Positions 20,201 to 31,680 of a stretch of 64,000 nt of DNA are shown here, piece after piece; position 1 is the stretch's first letter; each line of letters begins with the position of its first letter. The stretch lies in contig NZ_JAYMGV010000003.1 of NCBI RefSeq assembly GCF_035818475.1, forward strand, positions 1 to 64,000. The letters run 5' to 3'. This DNA is from Cognatitamlana sp035818475 (GTDB lineage Bacteria; Bacteroidota; Bacteroidia; Flavobacteriales; Flavobacteriaceae). The position numbers and the translations under genes were made by a program. The notes beneath the pieces are model-generated. The model saw only the letters and a program-made list of their open reading frames with translations, was not told the origin of the DNA and did not search any database.

Positions 20201-22228
20201 GCCAAAGCCATTATTACAGGAGGTACACCACCTTACACTGTCTTATGGAGTAATGGAGATACAACCCAACAAACGTCTAATTTAAACCAAGGTATTTATG
20301 ATGTAGCAATTACTGATAGTTATGGCTGTCAAGTTTCTGGAAGCATACAAATTAATCAACCTACCGAAGCCCTAAGTATTAATTACACAGCTTTTGCCAC
20401 ACCAGGTATAGGAGGTGCATCCGATGGTTGGATAGAAGCACAAATTACAGGAGGTACTGATTTTGCAAATGGTAGTTATACTTACTACTGGCAAGATGAA
20501 GCAGGAGTAATTTTAAATGCACAAACAACAACAAGCACGGTTAGCGGTACATTTCAAATACGATTGAACCACATTCCAAAAGGAAGTTATTACCTAACTA
20601 TTGAAGATGCTAATTTCCCATTAGCAGCTACAGTAGATGGCTGTACCATTATAGATGATGAGTTTATACTTTACGATCCTATTGAAGCAAGCATAAGTAT
20701 ACATACACCAATTTCATGTCATCAAGAAAATGTATTTAATAACCCGTTTTCAGATGGAGCACTTCAAGTAACAGTAACTGGAGGCTTACCTTTTGCTACT
20801 GGACAACCCTATAGGTATTATTGGAAAAAAGAAAACAGTGGTGGCGGTTTTGATGATTTAAATCAAAATTCTGATATTGCTACAGGATTATCTCATGGAA
20901 ATTACGCTTTAAATGTAGAGGATAGCCGTGGCGTAGTTATTGGTGTGTATGAAAGTTTAAATCTAATTACTGCAACCGATGTTCTTTTTGATTTTATAGA
21001 ACCTGAATTGCTGGAAGTTAGTCTTACTGTCACCGAAATTTCCTGCGGTTCCGGAAATGATGGTACTGCTACAGTAAATATTATAGGAGGCATAGCACCG
21101 TATGAAATACAATGGTCTAACGGACAAAGTACAACAACTGCTACAGGTTTAATTGCTAATAATTATGTAGTGTACGTTACCGATGCGCGTGGTTGCCAAG
21201 CGTCAGGGAGTATCACCATTGATCAGCCTGGTGGTTTAAACATTGCAATAACAACACAAACAAACCCAACTTGTTTTCAAGGTAATGATGGAGGTATCTC
21301 TTTAAACATTACTGGAGGTATAACACCTTACACCTACTCTTGGAGCACAGGAGCAACTACTACTAGCATAAAAAATCTTACACAGGGAACTTATATATTT
21401 TCGTTAACAGATGCTAATGGATGTATGGCTTTTACAGAGGTTGTATTGGAGCATCCCGAAGAAATTACCATTGATTTAGGAGCAGATAGAACCTTATGTT
21501 CATCTCAATCGCATGATTTAGATGCTAGTATTTCAGATCCAAATGCAACATATCAATGGGCATCCAATAATGGGTTTAAAGCAAATACAGCTCAAGTTTC
21601 TGTTTCAGAAGCAGGAACTTATCAAGTTACTGCAACGTCATCTTTAGGTTGTATAGCAACAGATGAGATTGTCATTTCAGTTTCAGATACAGAAATAAAT
21701 ACCGAGTTTTTGGTAAGTTCTCAAGCCTATATAGATGAAGATGTTATTTTGTTAAATGTAAGTAACCCATTAGGAGAAACATCACAGTGGAATATTCCTG
21801 ATAACGCCACCATAATAGATGAAACACAAACCACAATAACGTTACGCTTTCCAGAAGTTGAAACTTATCAAATAGGACTTATCGCTACACAAGGTGATTG
21901 CTATCAAGATAGCTATAAAAATATCGTGGTGGAGCAACGTACAGGGTTACCAAATGCAGGAGATGCAGAAAATCCGTTTATAGAACAATTTACCCTAACG
22001 CCAAATCCAAATAACGGACAGTTTGAATTGTATATAGGTTTAGTAGAAGCAAGCCCTATAGCCTTGCGGATTTTTGACAATCTAGGAAGTTTTATCTTTT
22101 CTCAACCTACATTAACAACAACGAATGTATATACCATTCCTATAAATATAAGTTTATCAGCAGGGGTTTATTTAGTGGTTTTAGAAACAGCTCAAGAAAC
22201 TCAAATAAAACGATTAATTGTAGAATAG
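17219..22228 (+). CDS. SprB-repeat surface protein with type IX secretion sorting domain
   Basis: A 1669-aa protein exported by Sec (signal peptide ending NGQT near residue 19) and then by the type IX secretion system. It contains several SprB-type repeats with the pattern CxxGxDG...GG..PY...WSNG (DVFCNGGNDGSID, EISCGSGNDGTAT, NPTCFQGNDGGIS). A longer unit of about 295 residues recurs three times, starting near residues 454, 749 and 1046. The last ~75 residues are a type A sorting domain: LTPNPNNGQF, ALRIFDNLG and a final IKRLIVE. The relationship to the gliding adhesin SprB is at the level of repeats only. It is probably a cell-surface adhesin. It lies 3 bases after the FN3 gene. Confidence 0.88.
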   Translation: MKRLLLLFGFCFSLLTNGQTQVYEIKLNFSFKVDRNVKNSTDSNMRIILYYSDNSSEQVYYRGIGDDTYQAPTNIVLLRNESPIRFHIRGFVNFSSTGNANWDDNLNLNNGCLAQNRFTYNHSGFQNDRIDFDYSSTPIVDMIQPTNTLIGYDDLFSATVESNSSGFDDSVYEWEYQVVGEGEILDVRNWNDLPSTTTLGEKEINIKPSSFLSTDAIGKELYLRINPCGLNRFYYRFRRRRWVETLDLDPVFFELKPSAPHIDIQNETDSQCYSSDNGSARVYLDREVEDNEIFGLEVVLDGGLPSNYNNLTKDDFDANNSFLLQDLVPGNYSIRIFNSNYYTGSPTHTDTFTINQPTPVEFSTTKTDVWCHGGSDGTINLSASGGSGTYEYQIDDRTWVAFATGANHTITGLLPRKYELKVRDSNGCIAKVIQRDGGGQIVGLGAEIIQTIDIKEPDAPVAINFVYHEDPTAFGFSNGRIRAQITGGTSLADGTYNYTWTHENGTTWTTFSDIVNTDGWYLTLENAIAGTYTLTVTDANYIDATDTSGCTIISANFTLNEPPLLELSLAETNTISCNNTNTFGDPWSDGELTITAIGGVPFDPLIDGQHAYIYTWKKKDASGVYQVITGENSNVLSNIDTDDYAVNIEDANGIIIGTYANNVLVTPTDELYTLNQPDLLQVTLSKIDVFCNGGNDGSIDATITGGTGNYTISWSNGAVTEDINTLTAGTYTIEVTDEKSCQAQARITIQEPENPLEINYTAFFEPTFSGATNGWIEATVTGGTPLDSGAYTYFWEDANGTNLNAQVTEVINPTGYVIKLNDLGAGIYNLTIQDKNYPLAINATNCTIINSDYELFEPEPLTAEIELHTPISCNSTNTYGNPFSDGSLEVIAEGGVQLQPTDNNGLPYYYTWKKETGPGVWTILTTQTTNIATNLDAGNYAVNIEDANGIIIGVYINNVLVSATDVTYLFEEPPLLELSIEKQDVYCFNGSDSWAKAIITGGTPPYTVLWSNGDTTQQTSNLNQGIYDVAITDSYGCQVSGSIQINQPTEALSINYTAFATPGIGGASDGWIEAQITGGTDFANGSYTYYWQDEAGVILNAQTTTSTVSGTFQIRLNHIPKGSYYLTIEDANFPLAATVDGCTIIDDEFILYDPIEASISIHTPISCHQENVFNNPFSDGALQVTVTGGLPFATGQPYRYYWKKENSGGGFDDLNQNSDIATGLSHGNYALNVEDSRGVVIGVYESLNLITATDVLFDFIEPELLEVSLTVTEISCGSGNDGTATVNIIGGIAPYEIQWSNGQSTTTATGLIANNYVVYVTDARGCQASGSITIDQPGGLNIAITTQTNPTCFQGNDGGISLNITGGITPYTYSWSTGATTTSIKNLTQGTYIFSLTDANGCMAFTEVVLEHPEEITIDLGADRTLCSSQSHDLDASISDPNATYQWASNNGFKANTAQVSVSEAGTYQVTATSSLGCIATDEIVISVSDTEINTEFLVSSQAYIDEDVILLNVSNPLGETSQWNIPDNATIIDETQTTITLRFPEVETYQIGLIATQGDCYQDSYKNIVVEQRTGLPNAGDAENPFIEQFTLTPNPNNGQFELYIGLVEASPIALRIFDNLGSFIFSQPTLTTTNVYTIPINISLSAGVYLVVLETAQETQIKRLIVE

Positions 22229-22276
22229 TAAACGGCCTTAGAGCAATAGGGTGGTCGTAAAGAAGTAACATAAAAA

Positions 22277-22322
22277 CCGGGGCAAGCTTCGGAGTATTAA
22301 ATCTCGATTATCGAGTAATATT
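22277..22322. repeat. REP-like palindromic element
   Basis: The gap before the PKD gene holds GGGGCAAGCTTCGGAGTATT followed by the perfect palindrome CTCGAT-T-ATCGAG (22303-22315), with an outer near-match of AGTATTAAAT to AGTAATATT. GC-rich islands of this form in AT-rich flavobacterial spacers are typical of REP elements moved by RAYT transposases; RAYT remnants occur further downstream. Confidence 0.4.
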
Positions 22323-22328
22323 AAAAGA

Positions 22329-23693
22329 ATGCATAGAGTTTTAAATAAAACATGGGGGATTGTAATAAGTATTATGGTGTTATTTACCGCTTGTTATGAA
22401 GAAACTGCGACACCAGTCAAAGCCAGTTTTAGCACGTCATTTGTAGGAGCAGACGAGTCAGTTCCTGTCCAAGTAAGTATAACAAACCAAAGTACAGGTG
22501 CAGATACTTTTGAGTGGATGTTTGAAGGTGCTGAACCTATAAGTTCTACAGAAGAAAACCCCGGAACCATTATATACAACACAGCGGGAACTTATACTAT
22601 TGTATTAACAGCCTCAAATGTAGATGGTAGTACCCATACCTATCAAAAAGAAATTCCGGTAGTCGATGGAATTGCTATTAATTTTTCAACAGAAATTATA
22701 GAAAGCAATTATCTGCCTGTTGAAGTGATACTTACTAATAATACAAATGGTGTAGGCCTGACTTATAATTGGACATTTGAAGATGGAGCACCTGTAACTT
22801 CAACAGAACAGCATCCTTCTAATGTTATTTTTGAAACACCAGGCAATCACTTAATTACATTGGAAGTGTATAATGGTTTTGAATCATTTTCAGAAAGCAC
22901 TACGATTAACGTTGCACCAGATATTGAAGCCATTTTTGATTGGAAAGTCGATTTTTTTGATGATGATTACCAGGCTCCAGTTACCATTACTATGACCAAC
23001 AGCTCTATAAGTGCGACTTCGTACACGTGGACATTTCCCAATGGAACACCAGCAACTTCTACCAATAAAATACCAACAGTTACCTTTAATATGCCAGGAA
23101 CCCATGCGATGTCTTTAAAGGCTGATAATGGCAAACGAACAAATACACTAACGCATGACATTACCATACTGCCAGATACCAATTTAAGAACCTTTTCAGA
23201 TATAGAATTAGGTGTTAACACAGCACATAACAGCAATGTAATAGGCGCTTTCTTGTCAACAACCTTACGAGAAGTTTTTCAAGCAGGTGAAGTTACTACA
23301 GATAACGGTGCCGAAATTGACATTGCATTTTTTGGGCTCAACAGCAGTTTTAGTTTTAACAAATTTATAGCACCTGATGAAGTTGCAACCAATGGTTTTA
23401 TAGCCATTCCGGATGCGACACACACTAAATTTATCAACTCACAAGAAATCTGTGGTTGTGCTGCTAGTTTAACAGTCGCGCAATTTGATAGCATAACTGA
23501 TGATACACTTTTAGATACTTTAACCATTACAGAAACAGCAAATGGATTATTGAATTTTGATAATAGTGTATTGCCAAGAGTGGTTTTGTTAGAGACAGCA
23601 GATGGACGTAAAGGTGCCATTAAAATAAAAGGCTATGTAGATGACGGACTTAATTCCTACATTATTTGTGATATTAAAATACAGAAGCAGTGA
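22329..23693 (+). CDS. PKD-domain lipoprotein
   Basis: A 454-aa lipoprotein (lipobox LFTAC, Cys21). Three PKD-like domains follow (about residues 30-112, 115-197, 200-287); each shows the hallmark W.F..G.P.sS...P....F...G.y.v.L pattern, e.g. TFEWMFEGAEPISST, TYNWTFEDGAPVTST and SYTWTFPNGTPATST. The last ~165 residues form a separate domain without a recognised family (start NLRTFSDIELGVN). PKD modules usually mediate protein-protein or protein-glycan contacts outside the cell. It sits between the SprB-repeat protein and the TANFOR-like protein and likely works with them at the surface. Confidence 0.8.
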   Translation: MHRVLNKTWGIVISIMVLFTACYEETATPVKASFSTSFVGADESVPVQVSITNQSTGADTFEWMFEGAEPISSTEENPGTIIYNTAGTYTIVLTASNVDGSTHTYQKEIPVVDGIAINFSTEIIESNYLPVEVILTNNTNGVGLTYNWTFEDGAPVTSTEQHPSNVIFETPGNHLITLEVYNGFESFSESTTINVAPDIEAIFDWKVDFFDDDYQAPVTITMTNSSISATSYTWTFPNGTPATSTNKIPTVTFNMPGTHAMSLKADNGKRTNTLTHDITILPDTNLRTFSDIELGVNTAHNSNVIGAFLSTTLREVFQAGEVTTDNGAEIDIAFFGLNSSFSFNKFIAPDEVATNGFIAIPDATHTKFINSQEICGCAASLTVAQFDSITDDTLLDTLTITETANGLLNFDNSVLPRVVLLETADGRKGAIKIKGYVDDGLNSYIICDIKIQKQ

Positions 23694-23737
23694 TTCAGTA
23701 AGCAGCAGGTAGTGTAAATAAGTAGACAGAAAAAAAG

Positions 23738-24096
23738 ATGTACAAACAGTTAAAAGCATATAAAAAAGCATTTGAATTAGCGATGAAGATTTTTGAAATC
23801 ACAAAATCATTTCCAAAAGAAGAACGCTACTCATTGACAGATCAAATACGTCGTAGTTCACGTTCTGTTTGTGCCAATATTGCCGAAGGATATAGAAAAC
23901 GGATCTATCCAAAGCATTTTATAGCAAAATTATCAGATGCAGATATGGAGAACAGTGAAACTAGTGTTTGGTTGGATTTTGCGTTGGCTTGTACATACAT
24001 AACAAAAGAAGCAAAGGAAGAATTACATAATAAATCCGAAGAAGTTGGGAAACTACTAGGCTACATGATTCAAAACCCTGAAAAATTTAATAGCAA

Positions 24097-24100
<4 letters not shown>
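23738..24100 (+). CDS. Four-helix-bundle protein (S23/IVP family, TIGR02436-like)
   Basis: A 120-aa all-helical protein of the family first named for proteins encoded in 23S rRNA intervening sequences. Family features seen: KQLKAYKKAFELAMKIFEIT at the N-terminus, LTDQIRRSSRSVCANIAEGY in helix 2, and a C-terminal LGYMIQNPEKF. No signal peptide. It is an odd guest in a surface-protein operon. It overlaps the next gene by 4 bases (ATGA), and it is flanked by related 7-nt-type repeats: a reversed, degenerate form upstream (23698-23728) and a 14-unit array downstream (24158-24255). The pairing of this family with such repeats looks like a transferable unit; its molecular role is not known to me. 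Confidence 0.88.
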
Positions 24101-27400
<3,300 letters not shown>

Positions 27401-27417
<17 letters not shown>

Positions 27418-27907
27418 AATATTAGTTAGTGGACTTTTTTTATTATTAAGTATTCCACCACTATTCTTCTCTTGGCTCTTAATTCGTTCTGAATGGAATG
27501 AACATATTTTGTATGGAGATATAGAACACGCAATAGTTAAAAAAATAGAGGTTTCTAATAAAAGTGGTTCTTCGGCTGGATTTGGAGGCGATGCAATATT
27601 TGACTTTAAAATTATAAGCAAGGGTAAATTTGAAAACTCTCCATATTCAGCTACAGTTGATATGCCTAATCCGGAGATTAAAATAATATCAGATTTTATA
27701 TCTAATGTCCAAAAAGAGGATACCATACAAGTGAAAATTTTGAGTAAAACTCAAGCAAGAGTTCTCAAATGGAAATATTTAACTATTAATAAATCAATAA
27801 ATTATTGGGGGAAATTAGGCAAATGGATAGTTATAGTTACTTTATTTTCAATTGCTGTTTTTCTGCATTATAAAACAATTAAAACAATTAAAATAATTCA
27901 AAAATGA
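27401..27907 (+). CDS. Two-TM protein, cassette 1 gene 1 (candidate immunity protein)
   Basis: A 168-aa protein with a TM helix at about residues 6-27, a ~100-residue beta-rich part on the far side (AIVKKIEVSNKSGSS to DTIQVKILSKTQARVLKW) and a second TM helix at about 138-155 followed by a Lys-rich tail. The start overlaps the end of the TANFOR-like gene by 17 bases, and its own end overlaps the next gene by 4 (ATGA). The TM-beta-TM layout recalls DUF3592-type proteins, but I cannot assign the family. Directly abutting the variable tail of a large secreted protein is the usual position of an immunity gene. Confidence 0.65.
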
Positions 27908-28602
27908 AACAAATTACACTTATACTTCTTATTACAACATCGTATTTATCAAGCTATGGGCAAGAGCAACAAGTGGATTGTGCAAATACAATTAGAATTA
28001 ATCAAATCACTAAAAATTTTAAAATATTTAAGTATCCTGAAAATTTTAAGATAGAGAAATTGAACAGCTTTGATAAAGTAAAGAACAAAAGCCCTGAACA
28101 ATTAATGAGATCTGTTATATCTGCAACAAACTTGGATTGGTATAATTTTAACAGAGAAGAAAAAAAACAAAATAGTTCTCAAGATTTTGCATATATAAAA
28201 CAAGTTAGTCCTGAAGCTTACTATGTGAAATTATTATACAAAGTTTCTTTTGAAGCAAGCGGTTTTAAATATGCAATTATTAAATACAACTTACTTGATA
28301 ATAAAAAACCAGTATTAGGTTACGCAGAAGCAATGAAGAAAAGAGGCGAAAGGTGGTTTACTACTTCAGAAGAAGAAATAAGTCAATTTTCATTTTTCAT
28401 GATAATGATTGATACAAAATATATTGATAATATTTTTAACAATACTAGATCAGATAATTCAAATTTAAATCAAATTTTAAATTTAAATCAATTTAATGGT
28501 ATTATAAACATTAATGATGTACTCAATGATTTACAAAAACAATTAACCGAGAGTAGAGGAAATTTAAAATCAATTTTAGACCCTAATAGATTATTTAAAT
28601 AG
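27904..28602 (+). CDS. Secreted ~230-aa protein, cassette 1 gene 2
   Basis: A 232-aa protein with a Sec signal peptide (MKQITLILLITTSYLSSYGQ). It is a paralogue of the 233-aa product at 29873-30574: shared blocks include RINQ near the N-terminus, SATNLDWYN versus SADNLEWAL, FKYAIIKYN versus FAYVKYSMI, and GERWF versus NNRWY. The C-terminus is Asn-rich. I do not recognise a family. It overlaps the two-TM gene before it by 4 bases and lies 4 bases from the next gene, so the three are read as one unit. Confidence 0.7.
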   Translation: MKQITLILLITTSYLSSYGQEQQVDCANTIRINQITKNFKIFKYPENFKIEKLNSFDKVKNKSPEQLMRSVISATNLDWYNFNREEKKQNSSQDFAYIKQVSPEAYYVKLLYKVSFEASGFKYAIIKYNLLDNKKPVLGYAEAMKKRGERWFTTSEEEISQFSFFMIMIDTKYIDNIFNNTRSDNSNLNQILNLNQFNGIININDVLNDLQKQLTESRGNLKSILDPNRLFK

Positions 28603-28606
28603 CATT

Positions 28607-29182
28607 ATGAAAAAATTATTACTTATACTATTGATGTTATTATTTGTAAATACTTATTCACAGATTAATACTGAAGGTAAAACTGTAGAAGGTCATTTTT
28701 CTTATGGATTGAATAGTGTTTCATATTGTAATTTTTATGAATATAAAATTTATAAAAACACTGAATTGAAAGAAAATCCTTTTCTTCAAGAATTACAAAA
28801 TAACTATAAAGATTCAGTATTATTTACATCTCAAGATGCTTCAGGAAATTATTTAAAAATTAAATCAGTTTTAAAATTTCTATGGAATGATGAGAACGTT
28901 ATTTGTATAAATTTTAATACAGTGAATAACCATGGTGAAAAAGAAAGCCAAATCTATACTAATATATCTTCTTTAAAAATAATACAAGAAATTAAAGAAG
29001 TTTTAAAACTTTCTAATAAATCTTTTTGGCAATTTTACAACAATGAGAATAACTCTAAGTATCCAGAAATAAATAAACTAAAGCCATTAGTAAAAGATGC
29101 AAATGGTATTCTAAACATAGAAAAACTAGGTAAAGTAATTAAAGAAAATAAAGATTCCTTATCAAAATATTTAGACGAGTAA
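28607..29182 (+). CDS. Secreted ~190-aa protein, cassette 1 gene 3
   Basis: A 191-aa protein with a Sec signal peptide (MKKLLLILLMLLFVNTYSQ). The rest is charged and mixed alpha/beta, ending in a helical segment after DANGILNIEKLGKVIKE. That segment resembles the end of the product at 30547-31026 (SDGGVNLDELITFIKKNE), which suggests the two are distant relatives. No family is recognised. It closes the first cassette; gene remnants and a REP element follow. Confidence 0.6.
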   Translation: MKKLLLILLMLLFVNTYSQINTEGKTVEGHFSYGLNSVSYCNFYEYKIYKNTELKENPFLQELQNNYKDSVLFTSQDASGNYLKIKSVLKFLWNDENVICINFNTVNNHGEKESQIYTNISSLKIIQEIKEVLKLSNKSFWQFYNNENNSKYPEINKLKPLVKDANGILNIEKLGKVIKENKDSLSKYLDE

Positions 29183-29300
29183 AATTGTACAAAACCAAGC
29201 TGCACATAATAATTTTAATTGCCGGGAGGTTGGGCATCTAAAAAAAACAATTTCTTCTATTGAAGAATTAAGAAATGATTTAGCTGTTTTGGTTGATTAG
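29183..29300 (+). pseudogene. C-terminal gene fragment
   Basis: Directly after the previous stop, in another frame, a start-less frame runs to a TAG at 29298-29300. It reads like a protein end (NNFNCREVGHLKKTISSIEE, then LRNDLAVLVD). It probably remains from a gene removed when cassettes were exchanged. No family is recognised. Confidence 0.4.
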
Positions 29301-29412
29301 AAAAACCCCTTCGCTAGTGCGAGCGTCCCGCTCGTGACAATATGAGTAAGAAAGTGGAGAAACAGAATATAAAATGAATAGAAAGTATAAATTCCCTGCT
29401 AAACTAAAATAA
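29301..29412 (+). mobile_element. REP palindrome with 5' remnant of a RAYT transposase
   Basis: A GC-rich palindrome CGAGCG-TCC-CGCTCG (29320-29334) is followed 39 bases later by an ATG (29374) opening the short frame MNRKYKFPAKLK and a stop. The start of flavobacterial REP-associated tyrosine transposases (Y1/RAYT) typically reads M-S/R-R-K-Y-K-F, so this is a 12-codon scar of such a gene. A near copy lies at 32262-32397. Confidence 0.65.
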
Positions 29413-29895
29413 ATGAGAAAATTATTGATTATTATTTTTCTAGTATTTGCTTTTTTTTTCATATCGGCAGATGTATTGACAGGATTTAAGTATTCAAAAA
29501 CTTTATATTATCTATGCTTTGACTATTCTAAAAATTTTGAAACGAAAAAGTTTTATATTAAGTATCAGTATTCAGATATGGTTAATGACCATGTTACGAC
29601 CAAAGGAATTCAAATAATAGGAGGGTATTTGGATGATTCAAATAAAATAAGAAAATTAAGATATCCATATAATATTTTAGAAAAATCAAAAAAAACAGAT
29701 AAAAAGAATAGAAACTATTTTGATGTTTGGTATAAAAAAGACATTGATAAAATTATAATAAAAACAGATAAAATAAAAGGTATAAGCTATAGAAAGATAT
29801 TTATTCACCTTTTATTTTATCTAGGTTCTATTCCTGCAATAGTTTATTTAATAAGATTAAGCAAAATTAAAAATGAAGAGAATAATAATATTTAG
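29413..29895 (+). CDS. Two-TM protein, cassette 2 gene 1
   Basis: A 160-aa protein with a TM helix at about residues 3-22, a charged, Lys-rich middle of about 105 residues and a second TM helix at about 130-147. Its place and shape match the two-TM genes at 27401 and 31681. The start codon follows the RAYT scar directly, and its end overlaps the next gene by 23 bases. No family recognised; membrane-bound immunity protein is one possibility. Confidence 0.62.
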   Translation: MRKLLIIIFLVFAFFFISADVLTGFKYSKTLYYLCFDYSKNFETKKFYIKYQYSDMVNDHVTTKGIQIIGGYLDDSNKIRKLRYPYNILEKSKKTDKKNRNYFDVWYKKDIDKIIIKTDKIKGISYRKIFIHLLFYLGSIPAIVYLIRLSKIKNEENNNI

Positions 29896-30574
29896 CATTT
29901 TATTTATATGTGTTAATACAATAGTATTAGGACAGGGTTTTATTGTAGAAGTGAATAGGGATATTGATATTAAATATCAATTATATTCACCTCCATTAAG
30001 AATAAATCAAGTAGAATCTCAAAAAGAAATAAATTATTCTAAAATTGAAGGTTTATTGCAGTCGTATTTATCTGCTGACAATTTAGAATGGGCATTAAGT
30101 GATTATTTTGTAAAGCCTAAATCCATTTCAAGAAACCAAGAACATTTTGATACTGTTAAAAAATATGAAAATGAGGATTACATTCAACTAGAATCTGCCT
30201 ATTTATTTAGACATAATGAAAGGGAGTTTGCCTATGTAAAATATTCTATGATTTTTGAAAAATTGCCTTTTCCTTGGGTAAGTCTATTAGTTTTAGAAAA
30301 AATAAATAATCGATGGTATTTAAGTAAATTAATTAATCAAAACCAAATACTTCTTTTATTAGGAAATACAACTCCGCAATTTTTATTGCAGTGTTTTGAT
30401 AAAGAAAGTAAAGATAAAAACATTTCAAAGATCATCTCTGAATCAACTGTGAATAATATAATATCGATGAGACGATTATCATTAAGTATAAATGATTTTG
30501 ATAGCAAATTAAAAGAAAAATTCTATGATAATAGATCTTTTAATGATACTCTAAAAAATTCAGAAATGCATTAA
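29873..30574 (+). CDS. Secreted ~230-aa protein, cassette 2 gene 2
   Basis: A 233-aa protein with a Sec signal peptide (MKRIIIFSILFICVNTIVLG, cut after GQ). It is a paralogue of the product at 27904-28602 (see shared blocks there). It overlaps the two-TM gene by 23 bases. It ends at 30572-30574, but another open frame begins near 30547 and shares an A6 run (30553-30558) with it; slippage there would join the two into one ~380-aa product. Whether that is a mutation or two genes cannot be settled here. Confidence 0.66.
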   Translation: MKRIIIFSILFICVNTIVLGQGFIVEVNRDIDIKYQLYSPPLRINQVESQKEINYSKIEGLLQSYLSADNLEWALSDYFVKPKSISRNQEHFDTVKKYENEDYIQLESAYLFRHNEREFAYVKYSMIFEKLPFPWVSLLVLEKINNRWYLSKLINQNQILLLLGNTTPQFLLQCFDKESKDKNISKIISESTVNNIISMRRLSLSINDFDSKLKEKFYDNRSFNDTLKNSEMH

Positions 30575-31026
30575 TTAATTCTCCTTTAAAAGAATATCAA
30601 TTTACAGTAAGTCATCCTTTTTTGGTTGATAATTTCAAGATTGAAAATTATAATAAATCTTATAAAGGAATTTTAAAAACAGCAAAAACAGTTATGAGAT
30701 TTAAAAACACACCCGAGTTATTAATACTAGACCCTAGTACCCCTGTAGATTTTATATCTAAAGTTGTTATAAATTATAATAATGGAAAATCTTATCTAAT
30801 AAAATTTAGAAAAGAAAAAACTAATAATATTATAATTATAAACGAGATAAATGATTCTTTTTTTGTTGAAAATAAAAGTCTTTTTAGAAGTTTTTCAGAA
30901 ATTTTAAAAAAATATAAAACTTCATTAATAATAGATTCCTTTTCTAATTTTAAAAGGGAATATATAGGTAGTGACGGAGGGGTGAATTTAGATGAATTAA
31001 TAACATTTATCAAAAAAAATGAATAA
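30547..31026 (+). pseudogene. Start-less or frameshifted frame, cassette 2 gene 3
   Basis: An open frame from 30547 to a TAA at 31024-31026, about 159 codons. Protein-like text begins before any start codon (FRNALINSPLKEYQF), and the only plausible start is a TTG at 30622, well inside it. It lacks a signal peptide. The C-terminal segment GGVNLDELITFIKK resembles the end of the product at 28607-29182. It is either a gene that lost its start or the 3' half of the preceding gene after a slip at the A6 run. Confidence 0.45.
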
Positions 31027-31052
31027 GCTTAAAGGGGAGTAAAGAGTTGAAT

Positions 31053-31081
31053 AGCTCAAAGTCGGGAGACTTTGCGGAGCT
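31053..31081 (+). terminator. Hairpin after cassette 2, terminator-like
   Basis: AGCT-CAAAGTC (31053-31063), loop GGGA, then GACTTTG-CGG-AGCT; about 11 paired bases. A T7 run occurs ten bases later (31092-31098). It stands 27 bases after the last frame of cassette 2. The TTTGCGGAGC part recurs at 44422-44431, so it may belong to a dispersed repeat instead. Confidence 0.45.
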
Positions 31082-31102
31082 GGTTAGCTAATTTTTTTAA
31101 AA

Positions 31103-31216
31103 GACCTTAGCAACCTTGATATACTTAGAGAGATGACGGGTTTTGGAAATGAAGTTATGTTACTTTCTAAAGAAGGATATTTGTATAATTCAACCTCAAA
31201 AATATTTATAAAATGA
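31103..31216 (+). pseudogene. C-terminal gene fragment (37 codons)
   Basis: A start-less frame ending at a TGA (31214-31216) reads LSNLDILREMTGFGNEVMLL then KEGYLYNSTSKIFIK. The text looks like the end of a real gene of unknown family, cut off by the junction to the RAYT remnant that follows and overlaps it by four bases. Confidence 0.4.
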
Positions 31217-31314
31217 TTCTTAAATGCGGTTTTGTTACCAACCCAATAGATTGGAAATATAGTAGCGTAAGGAATTACCAAGAAGATCAAACAATTTTAA
31301 AAATAGATATATGA
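31213..31314 (+). mobile_element. 3' remnant of a RAYT (REP-associated tyrosine transposase) gene
   Basis: The frame ending at a TGA (31312-31314) contains GFVTNPIDWKYSSVRNYQ followed by TILKIDI. The text NP-x-DWKYSS-x-RN is the characteristic C-terminal end of Bacteroidota Y1 transposases of the RAYT group. All catalytic parts (HUH motif, Tyr) are missing. A REP palindrome lies 36 bases downstream, as expected at the 3' flank of such a gene. Confidence 0.72.
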
Positions 31315-31350
31315 TAGTAAGTAATAATAGGCTTAGTATGTTTAACGGCA

Positions 31351-31365
31351 CAAGCGTGACGCTTG
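31351..31365. repeat. REP palindrome
   Basis: CAAGCGT-G-ACGCTTG, a perfect 7+7 bp palindrome within a GC-rich island in AT-rich DNA, directly downstream of a RAYT 3' remnant and joined at its other end to the fragment that follows. Confidence 0.6.
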
Positions 31366-31371
31366 CGCTAC

Positions 31372-31599
31372 AGGGGGGCTATTATTAAAATTCCAAAAGG
31401 TGAAAAATTAGCCGTTGGTAAAGTAGGTTCATGGCCAGTAAAAGCTCCTGAATTTATGGGTGGAGCTGATCAAGTAATTATAAGTAGATTTGATTTTCCC
31501 GAAAATGTTTGGGTAGAAACTATCAAAGATTTAAAAACAGGTAAAATATATACATATGGTGAATTTCGCCTACAATTTCCAAACTTATGCGTAAACTAA
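31372..31599 (+). pseudogene. Start-less fragment resembling a secreted-toxin tip
   Basis: An open frame of about 75 codons emerges directly from the REP element without a start codon and ends at a TAA. It reads GAIIKIPKGEKLAVGKVG ... APEFMGGADQVIISRFD ... TYGEFRLQFP. The pattern of a GGA-x-Q-hydrophobic turn followed by a short basic/aromatic tail is what I would expect of the C-terminal tip of some polymorphic toxins (ADP-ribosyltransferase-like or RHS tips), but I cannot name a family. It is followed by a two-TM gene, like an orphan toxin tip followed by its immunity gene. Confidence 0.4.
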
Positions 31600-31680
31600 G
31601 AACTGAACTGATTAAATTAATAGCCATTTTCGAATACTTAATATATATCGAGAATTTTGGAGCGAATTAGAAATAGGAGA

